Shown one piece after another: positions 25,941 through 34,546 of a stretch of DNA of 45,588 nt. The notes beneath the pieces are model-generated. The model was not told the origin of the DNA. It saw only the letters and a program-made list of their open reading frames with translations, and ran no database searches. This stretch comes from Candidatus Poribacteria bacterium. GTDB taxonomy: Bacteria > Poribacteria > WGA-4E > WGA-3G. A program made the translations under genes and the position numbers. Location of the stretch: the NCBI GenBank assembly GCA_022822275.1, contig JAJEBZ010000037.1, positions 1-45,588 on the forward strand, read 5' to 3'. How positions within the stretch are numbered: the first letter of the stretch is position 1; every line of letters starts with the position of its first letter.

Positions 25941-26942
25941 ATGGAAAAAACTTACAACGTTGCAATTATCGGATGTGGTGGTATTTCACACATGCATGCA
26001 GGATGGTATGTGAACGAACCGAGAACTACCATTACAGCAATTGCTGACCTTGACGAAGAACGACTAAACTCGTTCGGTGAAAGACATAACGTAGAGAAAA
26101 AATACACTGATTATATTGAGATGCTTGAAACAGAAGATGTTGACTTTGTTTCTGTCTGCACGCGCCCAAAACATCATGCCCCGATTGTGGTTGAAACTGC
26201 GAAACACGGTGTGAAAGGCATTTTGTCTGAAAAACCGATGGCAGAAAACCTTGGACAAGCAAAAGCAATGCTTGAAGCATGTAAAGAACACGGTGTAAAA
26301 TTAGCAATAGATCATCAAGTACGCTTTAGTACTCCCTATCAGCATGCCCGACAATTGATTGCTGACGGTGTAATAGGAGAAATCTATCGCATTCACGGAA
26401 TTTGTGGTGGTGGAGACCTAAAGGACAACGCGACACATACAGTCGATCTTATGTTGTATGTCTATGGCGATCGACCTGTCAGTTGGGTTATAGGACAAAT
26501 AGAAAGAATCGGTACACCGACAAAATATGATTTACATTCCGAGGATTTTGCCATCGGTTATTTCAAGTTTGAAGATAACGTAAGAGGAATTATTGAATCT
26601 GGGAATGATACGGCACCGGGTTATCATCACATTTACTGTTATGGAACAGGTGGTGAAATTGAACTCGCCGCACCAGGTGGTCCTGGAATTCGTTTACGAA
26701 ACGCAGAATCCAATGGTGAATGGGTGTCTCCAGAATTGCCATCTGGCAGCAATCCCGTGCGTGATATGATAGAAACCGTTGAAGAAGATAGAGAACACCG
26801 TTCAAGTGGCTATCAAGGATATGCAACGTTGGAATTGCTCATGGCAATATATGAATCATCACGGAAAAGGCAACGTGTAAGATTACCAATGGAAGAGATG
26901 GAATCCCCATTAACATTAATGATTGAGGATGGATGGGTTTAA
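25941..26942 (+). CDS. Gfo/Idh/MocA family oxidoreductase
   Basis: A 333-residue NAD(P)-dependent dehydrogenase: AIIGCGGISHMHAG at the N terminus, ISVCTRPKHH-like strand 4 (VSVCTRPKHHAP), SEKPMAEN near residue 96 and a C-terminal domain with GGGDLKDNATHTVDLMLY. This belongs to the same superfamily as the genes at 23951 and 45192 but is not a close copy of either. GAGAAAGGA precedes the ATG. Probable substrate: sugar or inositol derivative. It is followed 42 bases later by a membrane protein gene. Confidence 0.9.
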   Translation: MEKTYNVAIIGCGGISHMHAGWYVNEPRTTITAIADLDEERLNSFGERHNVEKKYTDYIEMLETEDVDFVSVCTRPKHHAPIVVETAKHGVKGILSEKPMAENLGQAKAMLEACKEHGVKLAIDHQVRFSTPYQHARQLIADGVIGEIYRIHGICGGGDLKDNATHTVDLMLYVYGDRPVSWVIGQIERIGTPTKYDLHSEDFAIGYFKFEDNVRGIIESGNDTAPGYHHIYCYGTGGEIELAAPGGPGIRLRNAESNGEWVSPELPSGSNPVRDMIETVEEDREHRSSGYQGYATLELLMAIYESSRKRQRVRLPMEEMESPLTLMIEDGWV

Positions 26943-26983
26943 GTGATACTGATGACTTGAACGTAAGCCATAGGAGAAAATAA

Positions 26984-27616
26984 ATGGGCATCTATTTTCG
27001 CATATTTTTAATTATGTTCCCCATTCAAATTGGACTTGCGGCAGCCTATTTTTTGATAACTGGATTACGCGGTATCATAACACAGCGGCCTTTCTTACTT
27101 TCACTTAGGTGGCTGCTTGCACTCATGTTTTTAGGGTTTTTACCATTCATCTTACTGGCATTCTTTTTTGCGTTACCTGATGCGGATCACACGGAAATGG
27201 ATTTGATGGATTGGCTAAATCCTGCTACATTTACAGTTATTCTTGTAATAGCGTGTTTCACATTGAAGGGCTACGAAGCTTATGGCATTACCGATACATC
27301 GTTTCGTGAAGCACTCAGGGCAGCTCTCGAAAAACTTCAGTTGTCTTATGAAGAAACCCTCCCTATCATGCGATTAACATCTATTGATGCCGACTTACAA
27401 GTTTCCATTCAGCCATGGTTAGGAGCAGGAACGATTAAAATCAAACAACGTAAGCAACGTTACTTGCTTATTGAGATAGTGAGGGCAATGAATGAACATT
27501 TCAGCATATCGTCTGCCCCAACAAATCTCACTTCTTGCATTTTCAGTGTAGTTATAGGAGTGTTAATGGCCATTGGAGGAATTATGATAGTGTTTTCATT
27601 ACCAGAAATCCTTTAA
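26984..27616 (+). CDS. Small integral membrane protein, unknown
   Basis: A 210-residue protein with three N-terminal membrane helices (about residues 5-28, 40-66 and 76-95), a soluble domain of about 90 residues (SFREALRAALEKLQLSYEETLPIMRL...), and a final helix at about 188-208. The soluble part has no recognised motif. AGGAGA precedes the ATG. It lies 56 bases before a GT39 glycosyltransferase gene, so a role in the cell envelope is possible. That is inference from position only. Confidence 0.65.
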   Translation: MGIYFRIFLIMFPIQIGLAAAYFLITGLRGIITQRPFLLSLRWLLALMFLGFLPFILLAFFFALPDADHTEMDLMDWLNPATFTVILVIACFTLKGYEAYGITDTSFREALRAALEKLQLSYEETLPIMRLTSIDADLQVSIQPWLGAGTIKIKQRKQRYLLIEIVRAMNEHFSISSAPTNLTSCIFSVVIGVLMAIGGIMIVFSLPEIL

Positions 27617-27672
27617 TTAATACCGAGGGCAGTGAAAGAGCACTACTATTTCAAGTATTCAGGATGTGACAG

Positions 27673-29580
27673 ATGATTTCTGAAAACTCGTACGCAAAAA
27701 ATGAATCTATATCAATAAAAATTATCTTATGTTGTATTCTGATTGCATCCTTTAGTTTGGTACTGCGTAACCTTGGACACAGCAAGATTCACTTTTGGGA
27801 CGAAGGGTTTCATGCCATCGTCGCTCGTAATTTGACGAAACATCCGTTGAAGTTCACACTTTATGACCAACCGTGGCTACAATATGATTACAAAAGTTGG
27901 GGGGAAAACCATATATGGTTACATAAACCGCCTGTTGCCATGTGGAAAATCTGTGTCTCACATTTTATCTTCGGTATTAACGCTTTTGCACTCCGATTGC
28001 CATCAGCAATTAGTTTGGTTCTGTGTGCTTGGTTAACTTATAGAATTGCTTCTGATCTTTTTGATAAACGTGTGGGCCTCATTGCAGCCTTTCTTCAGGC
28101 GTTTAATCCGTTTCTGTTTGCATCTGTTCACGGTTATCGCTTTTCGGATCATATTGACATCGCGTTGCTGCTCTGGGTTCAAGTTTCGTGTTGGTTTCTG
28201 CTTCGTGCAGTCCGAACCGGGAAAAGACGAAATTACATCTTATCAGGCGTGGCGATGGGCATAGCCTATCTCTCAAAAAGTTATCTGGCACTTATCACTT
28301 TTGGTATAGCTTTTGTCGTCTGGTTTGTTGCATGGTACAAACGGAAAATTGATGTCTCATTAATTGATTTGATTGTTAGGCGTTTCAAATGGATAAAACG
28401 TCGTATCAAACCTAATACTGACAATGTTGTACCTGTTGAGACACAAAAATCTAATCATATTATGTCCGATGCGGAAGACATGCGAATTCGACTCAAAGAT
28501 GTCGGGTTGCTTCTTCTTGTTGGTATCGGGACTGTAGCACCTTGGGCAATCTATTGCTTGATAAGATATCCGAAAGAATATATATGGGAACATAGACGTG
28601 TTCTTGAACATCTTAACACAAACATTGAAGGGTGGAAGGCAAGCTGGGATAGACCTCTATTTGAATATATGCCGCTGTTCTATCCGTTTTTCTATGCCGC
28701 GCTTTTTGCTATTGTGTTGTGTCTATTGGTGGTGATGCTCAAACGTTGGCGATTACCGGAACTGTTTGTATTAGCATGGGCTATCGGTGTCATTGTGCCG
28801 CACACACTTGCACAAACGAAAACACCATCAGCTACGATGATTGCTGTGCCAGCTTTGTTAATATGTCTTGCTGCGGTTATCACTCAAGCATCGCAACAGA
28901 AAGATTGGCTTTACACATCAATCTGGGGGGCATCAATGCTCTCTATTTTTATCATCGCTACTTTAGCAAAAAGGACTAACGGACATGTCCGAATCCGCAA
29001 TGTGCTTCCGATTGATTGGATCAAGAGTTTCGCACCTTTTATGCATAGACATTTCTGGATAATTGAACAGCTCATTGGGTTTGGTGTCTTACTCGGTCTA
29101 TTTACTGGGGTGTATTTTCTCATACGTCAAAGAGATTGGCAAAGATGGGTATGGCTCGGTGTTCGTTATGCAGCACTCGTAATTACAATATTTTACACAG
29201 TGAGTTATGTTGAGGCAGCATACAAAGTTACACAACGTAATGAACAAATTCCCTTGTATGTCGTAAGCGGTAAACGTATTCAACAGGAAATGCCAAAAAA
29301 CGTTTGCTTTTTCCTTGATGATGAACGCACTGGTGCACATTTCGATCTGATGTATTATGCTGACAGATCAACTTATCAGATTAATAACGTTCACGCCAAA
29401 GCCCCACGTAATGTTGCACTGCAAGCAAGAGAAGCGCGCGCAGCTGGTGCAATTCCCTATCTTTTCTCTGTAAAGGAAACTGAGTACAGTTATCCACTAC
29501 TCATGGAAGGTGAGGTAGATATCGGAAATAATGAAAAACGAAGATATCGTATTTATGAAATCACAGAAACACATGACTAA
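27673..29580 (+). CDS. GT39-type membrane glycosyltransferase
   Basis: A 635-residue multi-spanning protein of the ArnT/PMT-like glycosyltransferase group (GT-C fold), which transfers a sugar from a polyprenyl-phosphate donor on the outer face of the membrane. The first large loop holds the acidic pair Asp43-Glu44 in HFWDEGFHA. It is followed by KPPVAMW, and LRLPSAISLVLCAWLTYRIA starts the next helices. About ten hydrophobic helices are seen; a cytosolic stretch at about 225-270 is basic. The acceptor is unknown (lipid or protein). Confidence 0.85.
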   Translation: MISENSYAKNESISIKIILCCILIASFSLVLRNLGHSKIHFWDEGFHAIVARNLTKHPLKFTLYDQPWLQYDYKSWGENHIWLHKPPVAMWKICVSHFIFGINAFALRLPSAISLVLCAWLTYRIASDLFDKRVGLIAAFLQAFNPFLFASVHGYRFSDHIDIALLLWVQVSCWFLLRAVRTGKRRNYILSGVAMGIAYLSKSYLALITFGIAFVVWFVAWYKRKIDVSLIDLIVRRFKWIKRRIKPNTDNVVPVETQKSNHIMSDAEDMRIRLKDVGLLLLVGIGTVAPWAIYCLIRYPKEYIWEHRRVLEHLNTNIEGWKASWDRPLFEYMPLFYPFFYAALFAIVLCLLVVMLKRWRLPELFVLAWAIGVIVPHTLAQTKTPSATMIAVPALLICLAAVITQASQQKDWLYTSIWGASMLSIFIIATLAKRTNGHVRIRNVLPIDWIKSFAPFMHRHFWIIEQLIGFGVLLGLFTGVYFLIRQRDWQRWVWLGVRYAALVITIFYTVSYVEAAYKVTQRNEQIPLYVVSGKRIQQEMPKNVCFFLDDERTGAHFDLMYYADRSTYQINNVHAKAPRNVALQAREARAAGAIPYLFSVKETEYSYPLLMEGEVDIGNNEKRRYRIYEITETHD

Positions 29581-29609
29581 TTGACTAAAGGGCAATCCTT
29601 TGGTATAGT
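29581..29609 (+). promoter_or_regulatory. Sigma70 promoter before the secreted-protein operon
   Basis: TTGACT (29581-29586), a 17-base spacer and TATAGT (29604-29609). Transcription would start near 29616, giving a leader of about 75 bases before the antitoxin-remnant ATG at 29692. Confidence 0.6.
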
Positions 29610-29691
29610 ATAGTAATACATAAGAATTATATCGCGCCGTATTCTAATGCAAAATGACAGCTTGAATTCGAATGTATCAAAACGAAAAACT

Positions 29692-29847
29692 ATGGACATT
29701 AAACCAAACAAAACTGAAGCAGATTGTAACGCTGCGCTAAAAAATATAGAACAATTTTGGGACGCGAATTACGGTTCACCAGAAGGTGGTAAATTAGATG
29801 AAGGTGTAATATACACTACACTACAAATTAGAGGTGAAGAAATATGA
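29692..29847 (+). pseudogene. Remnant of a HigA-type antitoxin N terminus
   Basis: A 51-codon frame. Residues 1-35 (MDIKPNKTEAD..AALKNIEQFWDA..GSPEGGKLD) match the conserved start of HigA-family antitoxins (typically IKPI-TEADYEAAL-IE-L-DAEPGTPEGD-LD). After that point the sequence departs from the family and ends at a TGA; the helix-turn-helix domain is absent. It can be a remnant or a captured leader peptide. The TGA overlaps the ATG of the next gene (ATGA), so it could still couple translation to that gene. No HigB-type toxin is adjacent. The homology is from memory and needs a search. Confidence 0.5.
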
Positions 29848-32800
29848 AATTACTGCGAAATAGTTTGTTAATTACGGTTATTGCTTTTACAGTACTATCT
29901 GCAAATGCAGCAGAAGAATGGGAAGCACTTGATGTCGGAAACCTTTCAAGTGCTATTTTCAATACAGGCGTTGTGGGGTTTCCAAGTAACCCTACACTGA
30001 ACCCCTCAGGATGGTGGCCCGCAGGGACAAATGACTCCTATATATATGAAGGAGACATCTGGATTGGTGCAAAAAAGAATGGGGAAGTTGGGGTAGCAGA
30101 GGCAGACGGTAGGCAAAGTGAAATATGGCCTATATCAATCACACATCCTGAAACGGGTGAGAGCGTGAATATATATTCACAAAAACCAGGCTTAACATCT
30201 AAAGGCACACAGGCACAACAAGTTATTAGATTCAAATGCACAGACACGAATACAGAAGTGAACAAAGATGTAGTCCTCGGTTTAGAGCTTGATGTCAACT
30301 GCTATCAATGGAGTTACGCACCACTTTACGACTTTTTTATCATTGAATACAACGTCAAGAATGTTGGAGAAGACATACTTGAAGATGTATTTATGGCATT
30401 CAGGTATGATGTTGATATCTCCAGTAACGAAACTGGAACAGCAAATTACTCAGCGGATGATTTCGTTGCATTAGATCAAACGGCTGATAGTCTCAATCCT
30501 GATAAACATCCGAACCGTTATCTTTCTTACGGTTTTTCTAATGCATCCGCACCCGGATATATCGGTTTACGCGTATTGGATGCTTATATGGGAAATGACG
30601 CACAAAATGCCGCAGCAAAAGTCCCTTTTACAGCACACAAACGCATCACTATTGACACGGATCCATCAACTGATGCAGAGATGTACGCTCTTATTAGCAC
30701 CCCAGGTATTGAACCACTCCCCGCAAACTATGATGACCAACGTTTTATCCAATCCTACGGTCCGGTTGAATCACTTGCTCCTGATGAGTCATTCACCGTT
30801 ATCATAGCAGTCGCTATCGGTGAAGGGCTTGCTGGTTTGCAAGTAGCAGCGGATGAGGCACAGAGATTGTACGATGACGATTATAGTGCAGCTGCACCGC
30901 CGCCCTCCCCGAAGGTAACAGCTTACCCCGCTAATGAACAGATAACCCTCATTTGGGAAAGTGAAGGCGGTTGGGTTGACGACGGTATCAGTAAGAATAT
31001 AGAAGAATATGCTGACCCATTCGATCGAGCGAAAGTATTTGAAGGTTATAGAGTTTATAGACTTGATACTGCTTACGATGAAAACACTGGCAAACCCATA
31101 GAAGAATGGAAATTGTTGATGGAGTTTGATAAACCGAGTGTTTCCCGTAATTACTTTTTTGTTGAACACGTTGGTAAACAGTCAGATGCAACTATTGAAA
31201 ATATGGGGGACGAACCCTTTTTTAGTGGTTTCTTTGAAAGTGCAACCTATGTTATTAAATTCAACTCCAGCACATCTTTTGAAGTGATTAACACTGAGCA
31301 ATGGGAAGTGTTGGCATATAATCCCGATTTTCCATCAGATGGGGGAGGGTATGTCGTCATCAAGGATCCAAATACAGGCGAACCTTATCCTGATGGAACA
31401 TACCGATCTGGTGAACAGATATATTTCGGTGGGTTGTATGTTACAATTACCGACGGTCCTTCTGGACCTCCAGTTGCTGGCGATTTATTCCAAGTAGCTG
31501 CCACCAAATCACAAGCACTCGGGGAAAATGGGGGTATAAAGAACTTCTATACGGACACTGGATTAACCAACGGAATTCAATATACCTATGCTGTCACGGC
31601 TTATGATACTGGTAATCCCGAAGGAGGGTTGCCCGTTATGGAGAGCAGTCAGAATGAAACAATGGTTCATGTCGTACCACGGGCACACCCAGCGGGATAT
31701 AAAGATCCTTCTGTAGAATTGTTGCCGAATGAGGATGTATCTGTCACCGTTGAACCGATGGTATTGGCACCTGACAAAGTCTTAGGACATCAATATAAGA
31801 TTGTCTGGTATGGTGCAAAACAGATTGGCACCGGTGCCTTTATTACAGGTTCCGGATACCAAGCACCTGCTTATGAAATCATTGATACCACTACCAACAA
31901 AACTGTTGTTGAAAAGCAAACGTTTGATTGGTATGACGTAGAACATCAAGAAGCGGTTGAAGTTCTCTCGCCAATGTTTGACGGCATTATTTTGAAGATA
32001 ACTGGGGTTGATGTATCTTATGATAGTCCCACAGCTAACTCTATCAATAAAGTTGAACTTACTAAAGGTTCAGTGTCTGGTTGGTCCGTGGATATCCAAA
32101 ATGAGGCAACCGGAGGTAGTACTACCACCGGCCCCAACATCTTTTGGATAACATATTATCGTCCACATACGTATTCAATCACCTTCATCGACGATACACA
32201 CATCAAAGTAATGGACGAAGATACAGGTGAGGAAGTTCAATTCAACCCAGAACGTGCTGATGGTTATGCTATATTCACAGCTTCAGGTTGGAGTGATGAA
32301 TACAACCCACAGGACACGGAAGGATTCATTAGAATATTCCTACGTGGTGCTTATGTCTATATCGTTGATCCAAATGGGGAAATATCTGCGGGGGATGTAT
32401 TTACTGTTGAAATGGGAGGTATCAGTGCTCCACAGGACGGTGATGAGCAACTGCTAACATCAGAAAAAGTAACACTTGAAGATGAAAATATCAAAAATGA
32501 CCTTGGGAAAATCCGCGTCGTTCCAAATCCATATTTTGTTACAAATAGAGCAGTAACCTCTGAAGGTACAGATAAGGTCTTTTTCACACGACTACCGCCG
32601 CGATGTACCATTCGGATATATACATTGGCAGGTGAATTAGTTCGTGAAATCAAACACGAGAGTAATACCAAGTTCAATTCGGAAGAACGGTTAGCACAAG
32701 GCGACAAAGGTGGTACTGCTGAATTTGATCTGCTCAACCGCTACAATCAAGCACTCGCAAGTGGTGTTTATATTTTCCATGTAGAAGCGAAAAATGAAGA

Positions 32801-32849
32801 AAACGATGTAATTGGAAACAAGATTGGTCGGTTTGCAATTATCAGATAA
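29844..32849 (+). CDS. Large secreted protein with FnIII-like region and T9SS/FlgD-like C-terminal domain
   Basis: A 1001-residue exported protein with a signal peptide of about 23 residues (LLITVIAFTVLSANA). Residues about 30-340 are beta-rich with W/Y-rich strands. A fibronectin III-like module starts near 358 (KVTAYPANEQITLIWES) and is interrupted by a long insertion before resuming near 560 (FYTDTGLTNGIQYTYAVTAYD). The last 105 residues have the pattern of a type IX secretion or FlgD-like sorting domain: IRVVPNPYF, CTIRIYTLAGELVREI, FDLLNRYNQALASGVYIFHV and GRFAII. The start overlaps the stop codon of the antitoxin remnant. A PorV/PorQ-type gene follows 25 bases later. Likely role: surface protein or adhesin. 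Confidence 0.8.
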   Translation: MKLLRNSLLITVIAFTVLSANAAEEWEALDVGNLSSAIFNTGVVGFPSNPTLNPSGWWPAGTNDSYIYEGDIWIGAKKNGEVGVAEADGRQSEIWPISITHPETGESVNIYSQKPGLTSKGTQAQQVIRFKCTDTNTEVNKDVVLGLELDVNCYQWSYAPLYDFFIIEYNVKNVGEDILEDVFMAFRYDVDISSNETGTANYSADDFVALDQTADSLNPDKHPNRYLSYGFSNASAPGYIGLRVLDAYMGNDAQNAAAKVPFTAHKRITIDTDPSTDAEMYALISTPGIEPLPANYDDQRFIQSYGPVESLAPDESFTVIIAVAIGEGLAGLQVAADEAQRLYDDDYSAAAPPPSPKVTAYPANEQITLIWESEGGWVDDGISKNIEEYADPFDRAKVFEGYRVYRLDTAYDENTGKPIEEWKLLMEFDKPSVSRNYFFVEHVGKQSDATIENMGDEPFFSGFFESATYVIKFNSSTSFEVINTEQWEVLAYNPDFPSDGGGYVVIKDPNTGEPYPDGTYRSGEQIYFGGLYVTITDGPSGPPVAGDLFQVAATKSQALGENGGIKNFYTDTGLTNGIQYTYAVTAYDTGNPEGGLPVMESSQNETMVHVVPRAHPAGYKDPSVELLPNEDVSVTVEPMVLAPDKVLGHQYKIVWYGAKQIGTGAFITGSGYQAPAYEIIDTTTNKTVVEKQTFDWYDVEHQEAVEVLSPMFDGIILKITGVDVSYDSPTANSINKVELTKGSVSGWSVDIQNEATGGSTTTGPNIFWITYYRPHTYSITFIDDTHIKVMDEDTGEEVQFNPERADGYAIFTASGWSDEYNPQDTEGFIRIFLRGAYVYIVDPNGEISAGDVFTVEMGGISAPQDGDEQLLTSEKVTLEDENIKNDLGKIRVVPNPYFVTNRAVTSEGTDKVFFTRLPPRCTIRIYTLAGELVREIKHESNTKFNSEERLAQGDKGGTAEFDLLNRYNQALASGVYIFHVEAKNEENDVIGNKIGRFAIIR

Positions 32850-32874
32850 CTGAACTACGATTTAGGAGAAATAT

Positions 32875-34092
32875 ATGGACAATAATATGAACTCAAAACA
32901 GAAAGAACTTCTGGGATTAGTAAGAATACTGAAGAATAATAGGTTAAACAACTACACTCCTCTTACTTCATTATTGTTTTTTGTGTCTTTTTTTATATCC
33001 TTGACATTTACCAGTTATGCGACAACGAATGTTGGTACTGCAGGTGCACAATTTCTCAAAATAGGTCCAGGCGCACGTGTGGACAGTTTAGGCGGAGCAT
33101 TCGGTGCAATCGCTAACGATGTCACGACTATTTATTGGAATCCTGCGGGGTTAAGCCAACTGGAAAAGACCAGTTTTTCAGATACACACACAATATGGCT
33201 TGCAGATGTCCGATACAACTATCTCGCGTTTGCTACGCCGATAGATAAAGTCGGTACATTAGGTGCAAGTGTCACCTTTCTTAACGTCCCTGATACAGAA
33301 ATAACGACCCTTGAAAAGCCTGATGGTACTGGACTTTGGTATTCCGCCTGGGACTCAGCGGTTTCGTTAGCATATTCAAGGGAACTCTATCAAAAGGAAT
33401 CTGGAACTAAGTTATCTCTTGGTATCAATCTGAAATACATACATCAACAGATACATCGTGCAAATGCAAGGGGTGTCGCAATTGATATAGGCACGTTATA
33501 CCATACAGGTTGGCGAAGTTTACGTATCGGTATGTCGTTCTCAAACTTCGGACCAGAGATGAGTTTTAGCGGTCCTGACCTTGAAGCCGGTGTTGAACAA
33601 GCTGGAGATGAACTAACCGCTGAATATCATCCCTTCCCAGATACAACAAATCCTGCACGAAAAGCTGAATTGGATACCATTGAGTATCCGTTACCCTCAA
33701 ATTTTCGTCTCGGTATCGCTTATGACCTAATTGATAATGACAACAACTTACTCACTGTTGCACTTGATGGTAACCATCCGAATGATAACAGCGAAAGGTT
33801 AAACTTAGGTTTTGAATATTGGTATAGAAAGGCTGCGGCTATTCGCGCTGGTTACAAATTCCGATTGGGGCCCGACGGGATTGAGTTTATCTGGCTTAAA
33901 AAGATAGCAAAAAGACTTGGTTGGGACAACTCCGATCCGATACCTAATCGTAGCGATGATGAAGAGGGGCTTACGCTCGGTTTAGGCATCCACCTAAAAT
34001 TCCGTGAAACAGTGCTTTCTCTTGATTACGCTTACGCTGATTTTGGCTATCTGCAAAATGCACATCGTGTTAGTCTGGGACTAAAGTTTTAA
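32875..34092 (+). CDS. PorV/PorQ-family outer-membrane protein
   Basis: A 405-residue beta-barrel protein. After an N-terminal hydrophobic signal segment (about residues 35-50) comes the family signature GTAGAQFLKIGPGARVDSLGGAFGA, ANDVTTIYWNPAGLS and alternating strands to a C-terminal strand ending in Phe (HRVSLGLKF), as expected for an outer-membrane barrel. PorV is the shuttle protein of type IX secretion. The signal is preceded by about 30 polar residues; an internal start could exist, but TTTAGGAG before ATG 32875 supports the long form. It forms a two-gene set with the upstream sorting-domain protein. Confidence 0.85.
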   Translation: MDNNMNSKQKELLGLVRILKNNRLNNYTPLTSLLFFVSFFISLTFTSYATTNVGTAGAQFLKIGPGARVDSLGGAFGAIANDVTTIYWNPAGLSQLEKTSFSDTHTIWLADVRYNYLAFATPIDKVGTLGASVTFLNVPDTEITTLEKPDGTGLWYSAWDSAVSLAYSRELYQKESGTKLSLGINLKYIHQQIHRANARGVAIDIGTLYHTGWRSLRIGMSFSNFGPEMSFSGPDLEAGVEQAGDELTAEYHPFPDTTNPARKAELDTIEYPLPSNFRLGIAYDLIDNDNNLLTVALDGNHPNDNSERLNLGFEYWYRKAAAIRAGYKFRLGPDGIEFIWLKKIAKRLGWDNSDPIPNRSDDEEGLTLGLGIHLKFRETVLSLDYAYADFGYLQNAHRVSLGLKF

Positions 34093-34115
34093 AGTGTGTG
34101 TTAGTAAAAATGAAA

Positions 34116-34144
34116 TTACCACATATCGTCAAATATGATATAAT
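34116..34144 (+). promoter_or_regulatory. Sigma70 promoter of the first 75-residue gene
   Basis: TTACCA (34116-34121), a 17-base spacer and perfect TATAAT (34139-34144). The block around the -10 (GATATAATTT) recurs before the second paralogue at 35970-35979. Confidence 0.6.
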
Positions 34145-34205
34145 TTACAACAATTCAGTAGTGTAGGTGAAGCATGCCATCACCCAACTGAAAAGGAGAA
34201 AAACA

Positions 34206-34433
34206 ATGACAAACGAACGTCTAACGATTGAGGAAATGGAGCAGAAATATCCTGACGAATGGCTGCTTATTGTTGATTATGAAATCAGCGAAAATACCGA
34301 ACTACTATCAGGAAGACTCATCGCACATAGTAAATCCCGGAAGGAGATACGGGATATTTCAATGAACTACACAGGACGAGTTGCTGTGCATTCCACACGC
34401 AAAACGCCAGAGGGTGTAGGGTACCTCTTATAA
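34206..34433 (+). CDS. 75-residue DUF5678-like protein, copy without protease partner
   Basis: A small acidic protein (TNERLTIEEMEQKYPDEW then LLIVDYEISENTELLSGRLIAHS). The KYPDEW-LLIVD core and the following IAHSKSRKEI helix resemble DUF5678-type proteins. ATG 34206 is chosen because AAAAGGAG is just upstream; the longer frame beginning at 34167 lacks a site. It is a paralogue of the gene at 36035 along its whole length. Unlike that copy it is not followed by an aspartic protease but by the sulfatase, 113 bases on. Confidence 0.72.
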   Translation: MTNERLTIEEMEQKYPDEWLLIVDYEISENTELLSGRLIAHSKSRKEIRDISMNYTGRVAVHSTRKTPEGVGYLL

Positions 34434-34476
34434 TGGCAAGTATATCATTTGATAGGACACAGCATTTTTGTGGTTA

Positions 34477-34506
34477 TGGGCGCAAACTGGAAAGTTTGCG
34501 CTACAA
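34477..34506. repeat. REP-like hairpin
   Basis: GCGCAAACT and AGTTTGCGC separated by GGAA, flanked by T-rich/TACAA sequence. It belongs to the same palindrome type as 11845-11869 and 40757-40782. It lies between the 75-residue gene and the sulfatase and could end the first transcript. Confidence 0.5.
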
Positions 34507-34546
34507 TGGGCTTTTATCAAACTCACGCTACTATTGAAACATCAAA

